DNA of 64,000 bases from Chitinophagaceae bacterium (GTDB lineage: Bacteria; Bacteroidota; Bacteroidia; Chitinophagales; Chitinophagaceae). Positions 53,385-62,353 of the stretch are shown piece after piece (within the stretch, counting starts at the first letter, position 1; the number at the start of each line of letters is the position of its first letter). The notes beneath the pieces are model-generated. The model was not told the DNA's origin, did not search any database, and saw only the letters and a program-made list of their open reading frames with translations. Made by a program: the position numbers and the translations under genes. The stretch spans positions 871,001 through 935,000 of the forward strand of contig JADJBP010000001.1 of the NCBI GenBank assembly GCA_016703625.1, read 5' to 3'.

Positions 53385-53984
53385 ATGGTACCGCTTAAAA
53401 AAAACAGGACCGGGGGGTTCATTATTGGAGGTATCATACTGGTGATCGGTATTTTTTTGATCACCACCTATAATGGCCTGGTAAAAAAAGATGAAAAAGT
53501 GAAACTTCAGTGGAATGAGGTTCAAAATGCGTACCAACGCAGGTTAAGCCTCATTCCCAATATTGTAAATGTGGTGAAGGGTGTTTCCGAATTTGAGCAA
53601 ACCACCCTGGAGAAGATCACCGAAGCAAGAAGTAAAGCGGCATCTGTAAATATAAATACCAATGCTGTTTCTGCAGACGAGTTTAACAAACAGGCTGCTG
53701 CACAGGATGAACTGGCTGCAGTAACCAATAACCTCATCATCCGCATTGAAAAATATCCAACCTTAAAAGGCACTGCAGCCTATTCGGGTTTGCAAACACA
53801 ACTGGAAGGAACCGAAAGGAGGATAAAAGTTGCCCGGAAGGATTTTAATGAAGCGATCAACAGTTATAACAGTACAGTAAGGTCATTTCCAACAAAACTG
53901 GTATCAGGCATGTTTGGTTTTACAGAAAAAAAAGGTTTCCAGTCTGATACCGGGGCCGATAAATCAATAGAAATAAAATTTTAA
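53385..53984 (+). CDS. lemA: LemA-family protein, second copy
   Basis: A 199-aa paralogue that follows the first lemA by 2 bp. Membrane helix GGFIIGGIILVIGIFLITTY, then YNGLVKKDEKVKLQWNEVQN, AYQRRLSLIPNIVNVVKGVS and RSFPTKLVSGMFGFTEKKGF. It keeps the LemA end signature (GADKSIEIKF). The repeat of a complete LemA gene in tandem suggests hetero-oligomers. Its stop overlaps the following TPM start by one base. Confidence 0.92.
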   Translation: MVPLKKNRTGGFIIGGIILVIGIFLITTYNGLVKKDEKVKLQWNEVQNAYQRRLSLIPNIVNVVKGVSEFEQTTLEKITEARSKAASVNINTNAVSADEFNKQAAAQDELAAVTNNLIIRIEKYPTLKGTAAYSGLQTQLEGTERRIKVARKDFNEAINSYNSTVRSFPTKLVSGMFGFTEKKGFQSDTGADKSIEIKF

Positions 53985-54445
53985 TGGGCATATTTCCATT
54001 TTTTAAACAGCGTGAATTCTTTTCTGCCAATGATAAAGCAGAGATCGTGGAAGCGATACGACTGGCTGAAAAAGAAACAAGCGGGGAGATACGGATCTAT
54101 GTAGAGAGCAAGAATGCTTATATGGATCCCATTGACCGGGCTGCTGAAATTTTCTTTAAACTGAAAATGCAGGAGACCGATCACCGCAATGCCGTGCTGC
54201 TGTACATCGCCATGGATCACCATGAACTGGCCCTGTTTGCCGATGAAGGCATTTACCAAAAAGCAGGTAAGGCATACTGGGATGAAGAAGTAAGAAGAAT
54301 GATCGCCAATTTTACCAGGGACAATATCAGTAAGGGAATTGCACAGTGTGTCAGGGAAATAGGCGAGACCTTAAAAGAGAAATTTCCATACATACCCACA
54401 GAAGATAAAAATGAATTGCCCGACGAAATTGTCTTTGGCAAATAA
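53984..54445 (+). CDS. TPM-domain protein, cytoplasmic type
   Basis: A 153-aa TPM-fold protein without a signal peptide: FFSANDKAEIVEAIRLAEKE, TSGEIRIYVESKNAYMDPID, then a DHRNAVLLYIAMDHHELALF core and DEGIYQKAGKAYWDEEVRRM. In this family the domain is linked to membrane stress and photosystem assembly, mostly unproven. Translationally coupled with the upstream lemA (stop TAA and start ATG share one base). Confidence 0.88.
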   Translation: MGIFPFFKQREFFSANDKAEIVEAIRLAEKETSGEIRIYVESKNAYMDPIDRAAEIFFKLKMQETDHRNAVLLYIAMDHHELALFADEGIYQKAGKAYWDEEVRRMIANFTRDNISKGIAQCVREIGETLKEKFPYIPTEDKNELPDEIVFGK

Positions 54446-54473
54446 AAATAAAAACAGGGACCCGTTTCAAGAA

Positions 54474-55259
54474 ATGAAAAAATTTTTCTCCATAATTGTT
54501 TTACTGCTGGTTTCGGTTCTTGTTTTTTCGCAGGAATCCTTTGACCCGGAAAAATTACTGAAACAAAAACCAACAAAGCTGGTTAATGATCATACCGGTA
54601 CCCTTACAGCCGGCCAGCTCCAGGCGCTTGAAAATAAACTGGTTGCATTCGACGATTCCACATCTACGCAGATCGCTGTGGTAATCATCCCTTCGTTGAA
54701 TGGCAGGGATGTTGCAGATTATAATATTGAACTGGGAAGGGCATGGGGTGTTGGCGGCAAAGAAAATAACAACGGGGTTATATTACTTATTGCCAAGGGC
54801 GACCGGAAACTGAATATCAGTACCGGTTATGGTTTGGAAGGCGCCTTGCCCGATATCACAGCCAAACAGATCATCGACCAGGTGATCGTACCCAAATTTA
54901 AAGGTGATGATTACTACCGCGGTATCGAAGAAGGTACGGATGCCATCATCCAGGCTGTTAAAGGCGAATATTCTGCACCGGAAGGTTATGGAAAAAGCAG
55001 TGGCGGTGGTATAGGCCGCATTATTTTTATCATTGTACTGATCGTACTGTTCCTGGCCATTGCGGGCGGAAAGGGTGGCGGAGGAGGTTCGTTTATGAGC
55101 CGCCGTGGTTTTGCTGCCTGGACAATTGCCAACATGCTCAGCAATGCTGGCCGAGGTGGAGGAGGTGGTGGCTGGAGTGGTGGTGGCGGAAGCTCCGGAG
55201 GCTTTGGCGGTTTTGGCGGTGGCAGTTTTGGCGGTGGCGGTGCAAGTGGAAGCTGGTAA
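54474..55259 (+). CDS. Membrane TPM-domain protein with Gly-rich C-terminus
   Basis: A 261-aa exported protein: signal peptide (KKFFSIIVLLLVSVLVFSQE), TPM domain (VNDHTGTLTAGQLQALENKL, STSTQIAVVIIPSLNGRDVA, GYGLEGALPDITAKQIIDQV), one transmembrane helix (GRIIFIIVLIVLFLAIAGGK) and a tail of almost pure Gly, Ser and Phe. ATG 54474 is preferred, as it precedes the signal peptide; an upstream in-frame start overlaps the previous gene. Last gene of the LemA-TPM operon. Confidence 0.9.
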   Translation: MKKFFSIIVLLLVSVLVFSQESFDPEKLLKQKPTKLVNDHTGTLTAGQLQALENKLVAFDDSTSTQIAVVIIPSLNGRDVADYNIELGRAWGVGGKENNNGVILLIAKGDRKLNISTGYGLEGALPDITAKQIIDQVIVPKFKGDDYYRGIEEGTDAIIQAVKGEYSAPEGYGKSSGGGIGRIIFIIVLIVLFLAIAGGKGGGGGSFMSRRGFAAWTIANMLSNAGRGGGGGGWSGGGGSSGGFGGFGGGSFGGGGASGSW

Positions 55260-55278
55260 ATAAAAACATATTGATATT

Positions 55279-55307
55279 AAAATGCCTCCTGTTCCTGGAG
55301 GCATTTT
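55279..55307 (+). terminator. Terminator of the LemA-TPM operon
   Basis: AAAATGCCTCC (55279-55289) pairs with GGAGGCATTTT (55297-55307) around TGTTCCT. Confidence 0.8.
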
Positions 55308-55332
55308 AAATTTTAGATATCCCGAATTTCCA

Positions 55333-55358
55333 GGCGAGTCTCCTGAAATGGACTCGCC
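55333..55358. repeat. GGCGAGTC inverted repeat
   Basis: GGCGAGTC and GACTCGCC flank a 10-base loop. It lies between the operon terminator and the convergent acetyltransferase gene; no T tract follows, so it is a REP-like palindrome instead of a second terminator. Confidence 0.5.
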
Positions 55359-55405
55359 GTCTTTAGGATAAGGAACAGTTCAGCTTTTTATACTGCATTT
55401 AAGTC

Positions 55406-55945
55406 TCATCCATTTTTTATTTTTGAATAAATATCCAGACTGATAAATTTCCCATTTTTGATCTCACAGTCTCTCATCGTTCCTTCGTATTGAAAATCAA
55501 GTTTGGCCATTGCTTTTTTACAATTGAGGTTGTCTGATTCTACAAGCCCTTCGATCCGGTGAAGCCCCAGGTTTTCAAATCCATAATTGCAGATCAGGGG
55601 CATGGCCGTTGTCATGATTCCCTGTCCCCAAAAATCGGTAAGCAGCCAAAATCCAATTTCTGCTTTTTGATGTGCTTTGCTTACATTATTCAGTCCGCCT
55701 GCACCATAAAATGTTTTGTTGTCGGGTGAACAAACAGCCCACCAGGTCCCTGTTTCATTTTTCTCCAGGTCGGAAAAAAACTTCATCTGTGCTTTTGTTT
55801 CTTCAAGGGTACTGTAACTAACGCCATAGTATTTGATGATGTCGGGGTGAGAAAGCCCTTTGAAAACGTTTTCCAGGTCAGTTTCAATAAATTGCCTTAA
55901 TAAAAGTTCCCCGGTTTTTATTGCAGGAAATTTAGATGTTGTCAT
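55406..55945 (-). CDS. GNAT-family N-acetyltransferase (RimJ/RimL type)
   Basis: A 179-aa acetyltransferase: TGELLLRQFIETDLENVFKG at the start, ETGTWWAVCSPDNKTFYGAG near 65, and the acetyl-CoA-binding part AEIGFWLLTDFWGQGIMTTA. LHRIEGLVESDNLNCKKAMA follows, ending with EGTMRDCEIKNGKFISLDIY. Such proteins acetylate protein N-termini, amino groups of metabolites or antibiotics. The target cannot be told. Single gene, convergent with the LemA-TPM operon. Confidence 0.88.
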   Translation of the reverse strand: MTTSKFPAIKTGELLLRQFIETDLENVFKGLSHPDIIKYYGVSYSTLEETKAQMKFFSDLEKNETGTWWAVCSPDNKTFYGAGGLNNVSKAHQKAEIGFWLLTDFWGQGIMTTAMPLICNYGFENLGLHRIEGLVESDNLNCKKAMAKLDFQYEGTMRDCEIKNGKFISLDIYSKIKNG

Positions 55946-56008
55946 TTTGTTATCATTTATTTATATGCTGTATGAAGCCTTCGCCTGCAGCAATGATTAG
56001 ATAGCTAT

Positions 56009-56240
56009 TTAATTGGGTGACTTTTCATCTGCTTCAGTTTTGTTATCCGGAATGTTTCTATCTTCAACATCAGGACTTGCTGATATTCTTCCAAAAAAAT
56101 TGTCTAAGCCATAATTTTTCTAACATACTCAGCAAAATTATTCCCAGAAATCCGCCGATGGGCAAATATTGTTGTTTTTCGCAGGAATCGGTTGGTACAA
56201 AAAACAACCATAACCAAAAAATTGAATTGATAAAAAACAT
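56009..56240 (-). CDS. Small hydrophobic protein, unknown (frameshift inferred)
   Basis: From the ATG at 56240 the ORF encodes FFINSIFWLWLFFVPTDSCE and GGFLGIILLSMLEKLWLRQF, two hydrophobic segments with a short loop. Dropping one T from the run of seven near 56096 extends it through GRISASPDVEDRNIPDNKT to a stop at 56009, giving about 77 aa with an acidic tail. No family is recognised and coding is not certain. Confidence 0.4.
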
Positions 56241-56282
56241 GAAAATGTTCAAGTGAATGTTAGATTATTTTTGACAGCAGTT

Positions 56283-58481
56283 TTAATGAACGATTTGTTT
56301 AGGTTGAAAATCAGGATGCCCTGTTTGCCAGAAGGCAAACTTTAGCATGTACAATAATTCTTTCTGCGAACCCGAATGTCCGGATTCCCAGTCTACCAGG
56401 AATAAAACAGGCCTTTCGCCTTTTTGCATCTCCTGCAATTTTGCAGCATATCTCGCAACAGGGTGCATGCTGAGTATATAATCTGTTGCACCATGGGAAA
56501 TGAGCATGGCAGGAAGTTTCCTGTTTTGTGGAATATGATAATAAGCACTGATGCTGTATCTTGATTCAAATCCTTCTTTAGTACCCAATAACCCTGTCGA
56601 TTTTTGTTCTCTGCCACCGGCGGCATCCATGTTTGTTACCAGGTCGGGAAGGCCACTAAGAAAAAGACCCCCGGCAAAAAGATCAGGACGTTGATTAATT
56701 GCATTGCCAACAAGAAAAGATCCGGCACTTCCGCCCATGATCAATTGCCCGGTAGGCGATGTATAATTATTTTTTACAAAATATTCGGCAATATCGACTG
56801 CATCATTAATTGAATTCATCTTATTCGGAAACTGGCCATCTCTTACCCAGTCTTCTCCAAGCTCACCACCACCACGCACGTGGGCATAAGCATACACACC
56901 ACCCCGGTTTAACCATGGCATAAAATTAGGATCATAGGTAAGGTCTGTTACAGCACCGCTGTTGCCATAGCCATCGATCAGTAACGGGTTTTTATTTTTA
57001 AGCTCAAGCCCTTTTTTAAATACCAGTGAAACAGGTATTTTTTTGCCATCACGGGATGGCACCCAAACTATCTCAGTTTGTAAAATTTCACCGGCATCGT
57101 ATACTTTACCGGCAAATGGAAGTGGTAATACTTTATTCGTGTTGTTTGTATACAGCAAATATTGAATACTGCGTGTTGCTGAAAAACCGGCAAATAAAAG
57201 GTCATTGTCACCAGAAAGAGATAACCCGTTGATGGAACCTTTTACAGGAATTGGTAAAGGGGAAACAGTTTTTGTTTTCAAATTTATTTTCATGATCCGC
57301 ATATCACCAATTTTCCTCGTTAAAACATAAAGCACATCCTTTCCTGCGATAATACCGGAACTGTGGTTTACATCTGTAACTGAGATTATGGTACTGTCCG
57401 GTTGCCAGAAAGCCTGCGGACTTGCTCCTGTTTCCATGTTGATCTTAACGATATTGTAGCCCGGCCTGTCTTTCGTGCCGGCATATAAATATTTACCATT
57501 TGCATCAAAGCCTTCACCAAGATTGATATAATCCTTCAGCTTTTTCCAGGGCGTATTTTTTCCGTTTAGTTTTGTGTAGGGGACTGCAAATGCATAATTA
57601 TCCTTATCGCCTGATCTTATCCTGGCAACGAGGTACGGAGAGTTGGAAAAGCTGTAGATATAAGGTGTTTCATGCGGTTGTAATTGTATCCCCGGATCTT
57701 GACCGATACCGAAAACGATCTCATCTGTTGAAACAGCATTACCCAACAAATGCAGTTTTATCTTTCCATTGTAATATTTTTCTTCTGCTAATGCTGCAGG
57801 CGGAGCCTGGGCATATAAAAGGCCCTTATCATCCGGCAGCCATGTCATTGAAACGCCCCGGGAATCATTGAACATGACCGGGCTGATACTATCCGGTAAA
57901 AAGTCTTTTTTATCAATATCAAAGATCCGTATATGGGGATTTGCCTCGCCCTGTTGCGTCAGCATCAATGCCAGCAATGCTTTGTTATGTGCAAAAGCCC
58001 TTTTACGGATCGAATACCGCTGTCCATTTATTTTCACAGTGCTTATTATCTTTTCTTCTGTTCCGTTCAATCCTTTTCTCCTGCAATACCATGTGCCTTC
58101 TTTAGGGATAAACCTGCTGTAATAAATATATTCTCCTGCAGTTTTGCCATTCCATATCTCATCATCCAATGCAGCAAAAGCTTCATTCCATTCTTTTTCT
58201 ATTATATTACTGCCCGGAATACTGTCTAATATCGTTTGCGCCAGTTTTCCCTGCTGCCTGCAGAATGCTGTCACTTCTTTTTCATTATGATCACGGCTCA
58301 TCCAGAAATAATGATCATTGATCTTTTTTCCATAGATCACCGTATCAAAAGGTTCTGTTCTGGCAACGGGGTATTTAAGTTGAGCATCAGCTAAAAGGTT
58401 GCTAAACAAGATAAGTGTTGCAAAGAGAAAAGACAAATACGGCAATCTCTTTTTATTCTCAGGATTTATTACAGTCATCAT
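56283..58481 (-). CDS. Prolyl oligopeptidase family peptidase (S9A)
   Basis: A 732-aa exported serine peptidase: signal segment LSFLFATLILFSNLLADAQL, an N-terminal propeller starting PVARTEPFDTVIYGKKINDH, and the alpha/beta hydrolase domain. The nucleophile is in IMGGSAGSFLVGNA near 583, with Ala-Gly where GGSNGG is typical; Asp is likely in ISHGATDYILSMH and His in DWESGHSGSQKE near 707. It would cut short proline-containing peptides in the periplasm, fitting the proteolytic context. Single-gene unit. Confidence 0.9.
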   Translation of the reverse strand: MMTVINPENKKRLPYLSFLFATLILFSNLLADAQLKYPVARTEPFDTVIYGKKINDHYFWMSRDHNEKEVTAFCRQQGKLAQTILDSIPGSNIIEKEWNEAFAALDDEIWNGKTAGEYIYYSRFIPKEGTWYCRRKGLNGTEEKIISTVKINGQRYSIRKRAFAHNKALLALMLTQQGEANPHIRIFDIDKKDFLPDSISPVMFNDSRGVSMTWLPDDKGLLYAQAPPAALAEEKYYNGKIKLHLLGNAVSTDEIVFGIGQDPGIQLQPHETPYIYSFSNSPYLVARIRSGDKDNYAFAVPYTKLNGKNTPWKKLKDYINLGEGFDANGKYLYAGTKDRPGYNIVKINMETGASPQAFWQPDSTIISVTDVNHSSGIIAGKDVLYVLTRKIGDMRIMKINLKTKTVSPLPIPVKGSINGLSLSGDNDLLFAGFSATRSIQYLLYTNNTNKVLPLPFAGKVYDAGEILQTEIVWVPSRDGKKIPVSLVFKKGLELKNKNPLLIDGYGNSGAVTDLTYDPNFMPWLNRGGVYAYAHVRGGGELGEDWVRDGQFPNKMNSINDAVDIAEYFVKNNYTSPTGQLIMGGSAGSFLVGNAINQRPDLFAGGLFLSGLPDLVTNMDAAGGREQKSTGLLGTKEGFESRYSISAYYHIPQNRKLPAMLISHGATDYILSMHPVARYAAKLQEMQKGERPVLFLVDWESGHSGSQKELLYMLKFAFWQTGHPDFQPKQIVH

Positions 58482-58664
58482 AAGCTCTATTTTAAATTAT
58501 AGCTAACGTTCGGTTATTTGGAAAGGCAGGGAATTTATTATTTGCCCGGCCCGGTATTAATGCCAAATAGAAAATATGTTATTGAAGTTATGAACTAAAG
58601 CTTAAAATTAAACGTCGTGCCGGATAGTTGCCGGTGCCTTCATATAGTTTATATTGTCAGCCTG
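58482..58664. other. 183-bp intergenic region
   Basis: A/T-rich sequence between the S9 peptidase start and the end of the broken aldolase gene. No ORF, terminator or repeat is recognised except a short GCCCGGCCCGG stretch near 58543. Confidence 0.4.
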
Positions 58665-59652
58665 TTACTTTAATGCATCCATGAACAATTCAGCTAAAGC
58701 TGGGTTGAATTCTGTTAATAGTTGGGTTGACTTTTAAAAAGAAACCATTTTCAACAGGGGTATTTAACTGGATATATTTTTTAGCAAGTGAATCCCGAAA
58801 ACGGTTGATGTCTTTTGTTTTTACATCAAGCCTCACAACATGGGTACCATTCTCCAGTTCGGAAATAGTAAATCTTTCATCTTTTTTGAGTATGGAAAAA
58901 AATGTTTGAGCATTTTGCCATGCTGTCTTGTAATCGCTCATAAAGCTATCTGCATAATAAAGTGCGATGGCTGCATATGGCCATGCTGCATGCAATCCTC
59001 CCCCAAACATTCTTCTTTCATGATAAAGGGATTCAGTAAATTGCCTGGTTCCCGCCAATATTGCACCGGAAGGGGCATTAAAACATTTATACATGGAGGT
59101 ATAAACCGTGTCGAACAACTCTCCATATTTTGCCGGTGCTATGTTTGTATGTGCAGATTGTACAAATAATCTTGCCCCATCCAAATGCATTTTTATGCCA
59201 TTGCTTTTAGCATAGTCACTTATCGGCTTGATTTTCTCAAATTTAAAAATGCGGTCCTGCTTTCTCCGGACAGGCGTTTCAACGGCAATGACACCTAACC
59301 TTGTTTCAACCCTGCCCGTTTTTGTTTGGTTTGCAATATGTATCACATCGTTTACAGAAAAATCAACAGCATTATCTCCTGTGGTAATAAGATTTAACCC
59401 GCTGTGTTTGCTGGGTTGTGTGGAGTAAAGGGCAGCAAATTTATTTCAGTTCCTCTACAACCCTCCATTGGAAAATTATCTCCCTTCGCGTTTCAGAGGC
59501 CGGCTCTTTTGGAGAAATTCTGTTCCATCAACAAAAATCTTTTCATTGTTGCCGGGCTTTTTGGTATGCGGTATGGCAAAAGAATTGTTGAGCGGCAGTT
59601 GCAGCAACACACCCATTTCAAAAATCTCCTTCTTTGCAGATTTTTTTAGCAT
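58665..59652 (-). pseudogene. L-threonine aldolase / beta-eliminating lyase-like gene, broken
   Basis: The readable middle (about 59346-58690) has the PLP-lyase features IKMHLDGARLFVQSAHTN, LFDTVYTSMYKCFNAPSGAI with the PLP lysine, and RRMFGGGLHAAWPYAA. Upstream, DGTEF, NFSNGGVVEELKNKFAALY and GLNLITTGDNAVDF can be recovered only by changing frame several times. About 50 residues (the usual 'FMPTGTLANHLA' block and the segment after it) are absent. The C-terminus FNPALAELFMDALK needs another frame change. Damage is more extensive than in the other genes, so real decay is likely. A role in threonine/allo-threonine cleavage would be lost. Confidence 0.65.
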
Positions 59653-59747
59653 GTCAGCTTTCCATTATAAAGCTGTTCAAAAAATTGCAGCTAACCTAAA
59701 AATACACGAAAATTTATCATTATAATATACATTCATTAGTCCCATTC

Positions 59748-59783
59748 AAAAAAATGCCCCGCAATTTTGCGGGGCATTTTTAA
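59748..59783 (-). terminator. Terminator of the M1 aminopeptidase gene
   Basis: AAAATGCCCCGCA pairs perfectly with TGCGGGGCATTTT; A/T flanks permit function on both strands. It lies just past the leftward M1 stop. Confidence 0.88.
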
Positions 59784-59797
59784 AACATGTTCTGCGG

Positions 59798-62239
59798 TTA
59801 TTTAAAACCCTGCTCAATATAATCTTCGATCTCTTTTCCCTTTGCCTTTCCCAATTTGTTTAACCCGCTTTTAAACATGGGGTCAACAAAACTCCTGAAC
59901 TGCTCGGGTACTTTATTCCTGAATTTGATGATCAGGTCAATTCCTTTTTTTACGTTTGTTATGTTCTGCACTTTTTCCAGGTAACCGGAAAATGTAGCTG
60001 TGGCTGTCAGTTTCTCCTGGCTCAAAGGCATTTGATCATAACGGTCAGCAATAAAATCAAAATCGGCCTCGGTGCCATCCCGGATGATCACTTCATTTAC
60101 CACGTCACCCAAAGTACCTTTGGCATCTTTACTGTATTTTTTTGCAAGTTCATACGCTTTGCCGGGTTCCAGGCCAATGATGCCTTCCAGCGAAGCACCG
60201 GCAACTGAATAACTGCTGTCGTTGATATTCTTATCATACAATGCCCGGTATTTTGCATTGCTGGTCTTTGCCAGGTAAGAAATAGCGGCAGCTTTTGCCT
60301 TCCTGTCCTTATCAGTATTGGCGATCTTTTCAATGGCTTCAAGCACTTTTGCATCTTCCGCTATTTTGGATGCCTCCAGTTTCTGGATCGTGCTTTGACG
60401 CAATGGCGCAAATTTATCGGTTAAGCCCCTGGCGAGTTCAGGCATTCCTTTTTTTGCAAAATGATCCAAAGCCTCTTTACGGTCTAAATAGTTGGGTGCA
60501 AATTTATACTGGTGAATAAAATTTTCATTGGTCTTATTGTCTGTTTTAACCCAAAGCATCACTTTATCAGCATCCACATTGACCAGGTCGGGTTTTTGGC
60601 TATAATTGAAATAGAAAGTATCCACTTTATTTTCGATCCATACATGGTGTCTTTTTTTGGATGCGCCGGTATACACATCTACGGCAATGGGTAAACGAAA
60701 GATCTTATCCGTTTTCTGTACCTGTTCTATGATCACCATGGCGATGCCGGGTGTTTCATAATTGTAATCGATCTTTACAACGGGGTGGCCGCTTCCGTAA
60801 AACCACTGGTTCCAGAACCAGTTCATATCCTTACCGGTAACTTCCTCAAAAGACAGGCGCATTTGCCCCGCTTCCCCGGCTTTGAATTTGTTGGTAGTTA
60901 AATAATTGTTCAGCGATTTATAATACGCATCATCACCCACATAGTTGCGCAGCATGTGGTGCACACGGCCGCCTTTTTGATAACTCACCAGGTCAAATAC
61001 GTCTTCTTTATCGGCGTACTTAAAACGTACCAGGTCTTTTTTAGCTTCATTGGGGTTTGACAAATAGTTTTGCAATCCCTTGTAATTTTCTTCATCACCG
61101 GCATCTTTTCCGTATTTATATTCTGCCCACATCGTCTGGCTGTAATCGGCCATGGATTCATTTACGGTAATATGGCTCCAGCTTTCGGCAGTCACCAGGT
61201 CGCCAAACCAATGGTGAAACAATTCATGGGCAATGGTGCTTTCCCAGCCAATGCCATCAACCAGTTCACGGGAATTTTGGTAAGCGCTTTCCTGGTGCAG
61301 GGTAGCTGTTGTATTCTCCATCGCGCCGCTTACATAATCACGTCCAACGATCTGCGCATATTTTTGCCAGGGATATTCAACCCCTAATTTTTCGGAGAAG
61401 AATTTCAACATTTCGGGCGTATTTCCAAACACACCCCTTGCATAAGGTGCCTGCTCTTTTTCTACATAATAACTTACTTCTTTGCCTTTATATCTGTCTT
61501 TAATAACCGAAAATTCACCTACACCCATAAAAAATAAATAAGGTGCATGCGGCAGGTCCATTTTCCAGTAATCGGTCCGGGTGCCGTCGGCATTCTTTTT
61601 CTGGCTTATTAATAAACCATTGCTGAGGGTTACATATTTGGCAGGTACGGTCATGTAAATTTCCTGCGTGGTCTTTTGGTTTGGTTTGTCGATGGTGGGC
61701 ATCCAGGCACTGCTGGCCTCTGTTTCGCCCTGGGTCCATATCTGTGTTGGTTTATCTTTTTCCGTTCCCTTTGGATTGATGAAATACAATCCCTTGGCAT
61801 TGGAAATGGCAGCACTTCCTTTTACTTTTAATTCATCGGGCTTACTGATGTAGTCAATATAAATGATATAATTTTCACCGCCTTTATACAACCGGTCAAG
61901 CGTGATCCTCAATTCCATACCGTCGTAGGTATACTTCAGTTTCGACTTTAAAGCACCTTTCATCACAGCTACTTCTTTTATATCCATGCCCTTTGCATCC
62001 AGCAGCAGCGAATCGGTACTGTAAAAATGAGGTTTCAGTGTGATCCAGGCTTTGCCGATCAGTTGTGATTTGGCATAGTCAAATTTCACATCCAGCCTGG
62101 TATGTACCAATGCATTCACCTTGGGGTTCGATTCCCTGAATATCTTTTTCCAGGAGGTATCTTTAGGCTCTGCACCAAATTGGGCCATCATCAATAAAGG
62201 CCCGGCAAGCAGGGTTAATAAAAACAATGTTTTTTTCAT
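59798..62239 (-). CDS. M1-family metalloaminopeptidase
   Basis: An 813-aa exported zinc aminopeptidase with a signal peptide (FLLTLLAGPLLMMAQFGAEP). GAMENTT near residue 306 binds the peptide N-terminus; the zinc motif HELFHHWFGDLVTAESW with the third ligand in ITVNESMADY lies near 340. The C-terminal third carries HEAT-like helical repeats (EAIEKIANTDKDRKAKAAAI). It removes N-terminal residues from peptides in the periplasm or at the cell surface. Single gene with promoter and terminator. Confidence 0.94.
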   Translation of the reverse strand: MKKTLFLLTLLAGPLLMMAQFGAEPKDTSWKKIFRESNPKVNALVHTRLDVKFDYAKSQLIGKAWITLKPHFYSTDSLLLDAKGMDIKEVAVMKGALKSKLKYTYDGMELRITLDRLYKGGENYIIYIDYISKPDELKVKGSAAISNAKGLYFINPKGTEKDKPTQIWTQGETEASSAWMPTIDKPNQKTTQEIYMTVPAKYVTLSNGLLISQKKNADGTRTDYWKMDLPHAPYLFFMGVGEFSVIKDRYKGKEVSYYVEKEQAPYARGVFGNTPEMLKFFSEKLGVEYPWQKYAQIVGRDYVSGAMENTTATLHQESAYQNSRELVDGIGWESTIAHELFHHWFGDLVTAESWSHITVNESMADYSQTMWAEYKYGKDAGDEENYKGLQNYLSNPNEAKKDLVRFKYADKEDVFDLVSYQKGGRVHHMLRNYVGDDAYYKSLNNYLTTNKFKAGEAGQMRLSFEEVTGKDMNWFWNQWFYGSGHPVVKIDYNYETPGIAMVIIEQVQKTDKIFRLPIAVDVYTGASKKRHHVWIENKVDTFYFNYSQKPDLVNVDADKVMLWVKTDNKTNENFIHQYKFAPNYLDRKEALDHFAKKGMPELARGLTDKFAPLRQSTIQKLEASKIAEDAKVLEAIEKIANTDKDRKAKAAAISYLAKTSNAKYRALYDKNINDSSYSVAGASLEGIIGLEPGKAYELAKKYSKDAKGTLGDVVNEVIIRDGTEADFDFIADRYDQMPLSQEKLTATATFSGYLEKVQNITNVKKGIDLIIKFRNKVPEQFRSFVDPMFKSGLNKLGKAKGKEIEDYIEQGFK

Positions 62240-62256
62240 ATATAATTTTTAGAAGG

Positions 62257-62264
62257 CAAAAATA
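62257..62264 (-). promoter_or_regulatory. -7 promoter box of the M1 peptidase
   Basis: On the minus strand TATTTTTG fits TAnnTTTG and lies 17 bp before the start codon, so the leader is very short. Confidence 0.45.
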
Positions 62265-62353
62265 AGTATGGCATGGTTAATGCCGACACCTTTTTTATTT
62301 AAATGGTAAAATAAGGTTTAATAAGTATTTTTAGCGGACTAATTCAATATGAA

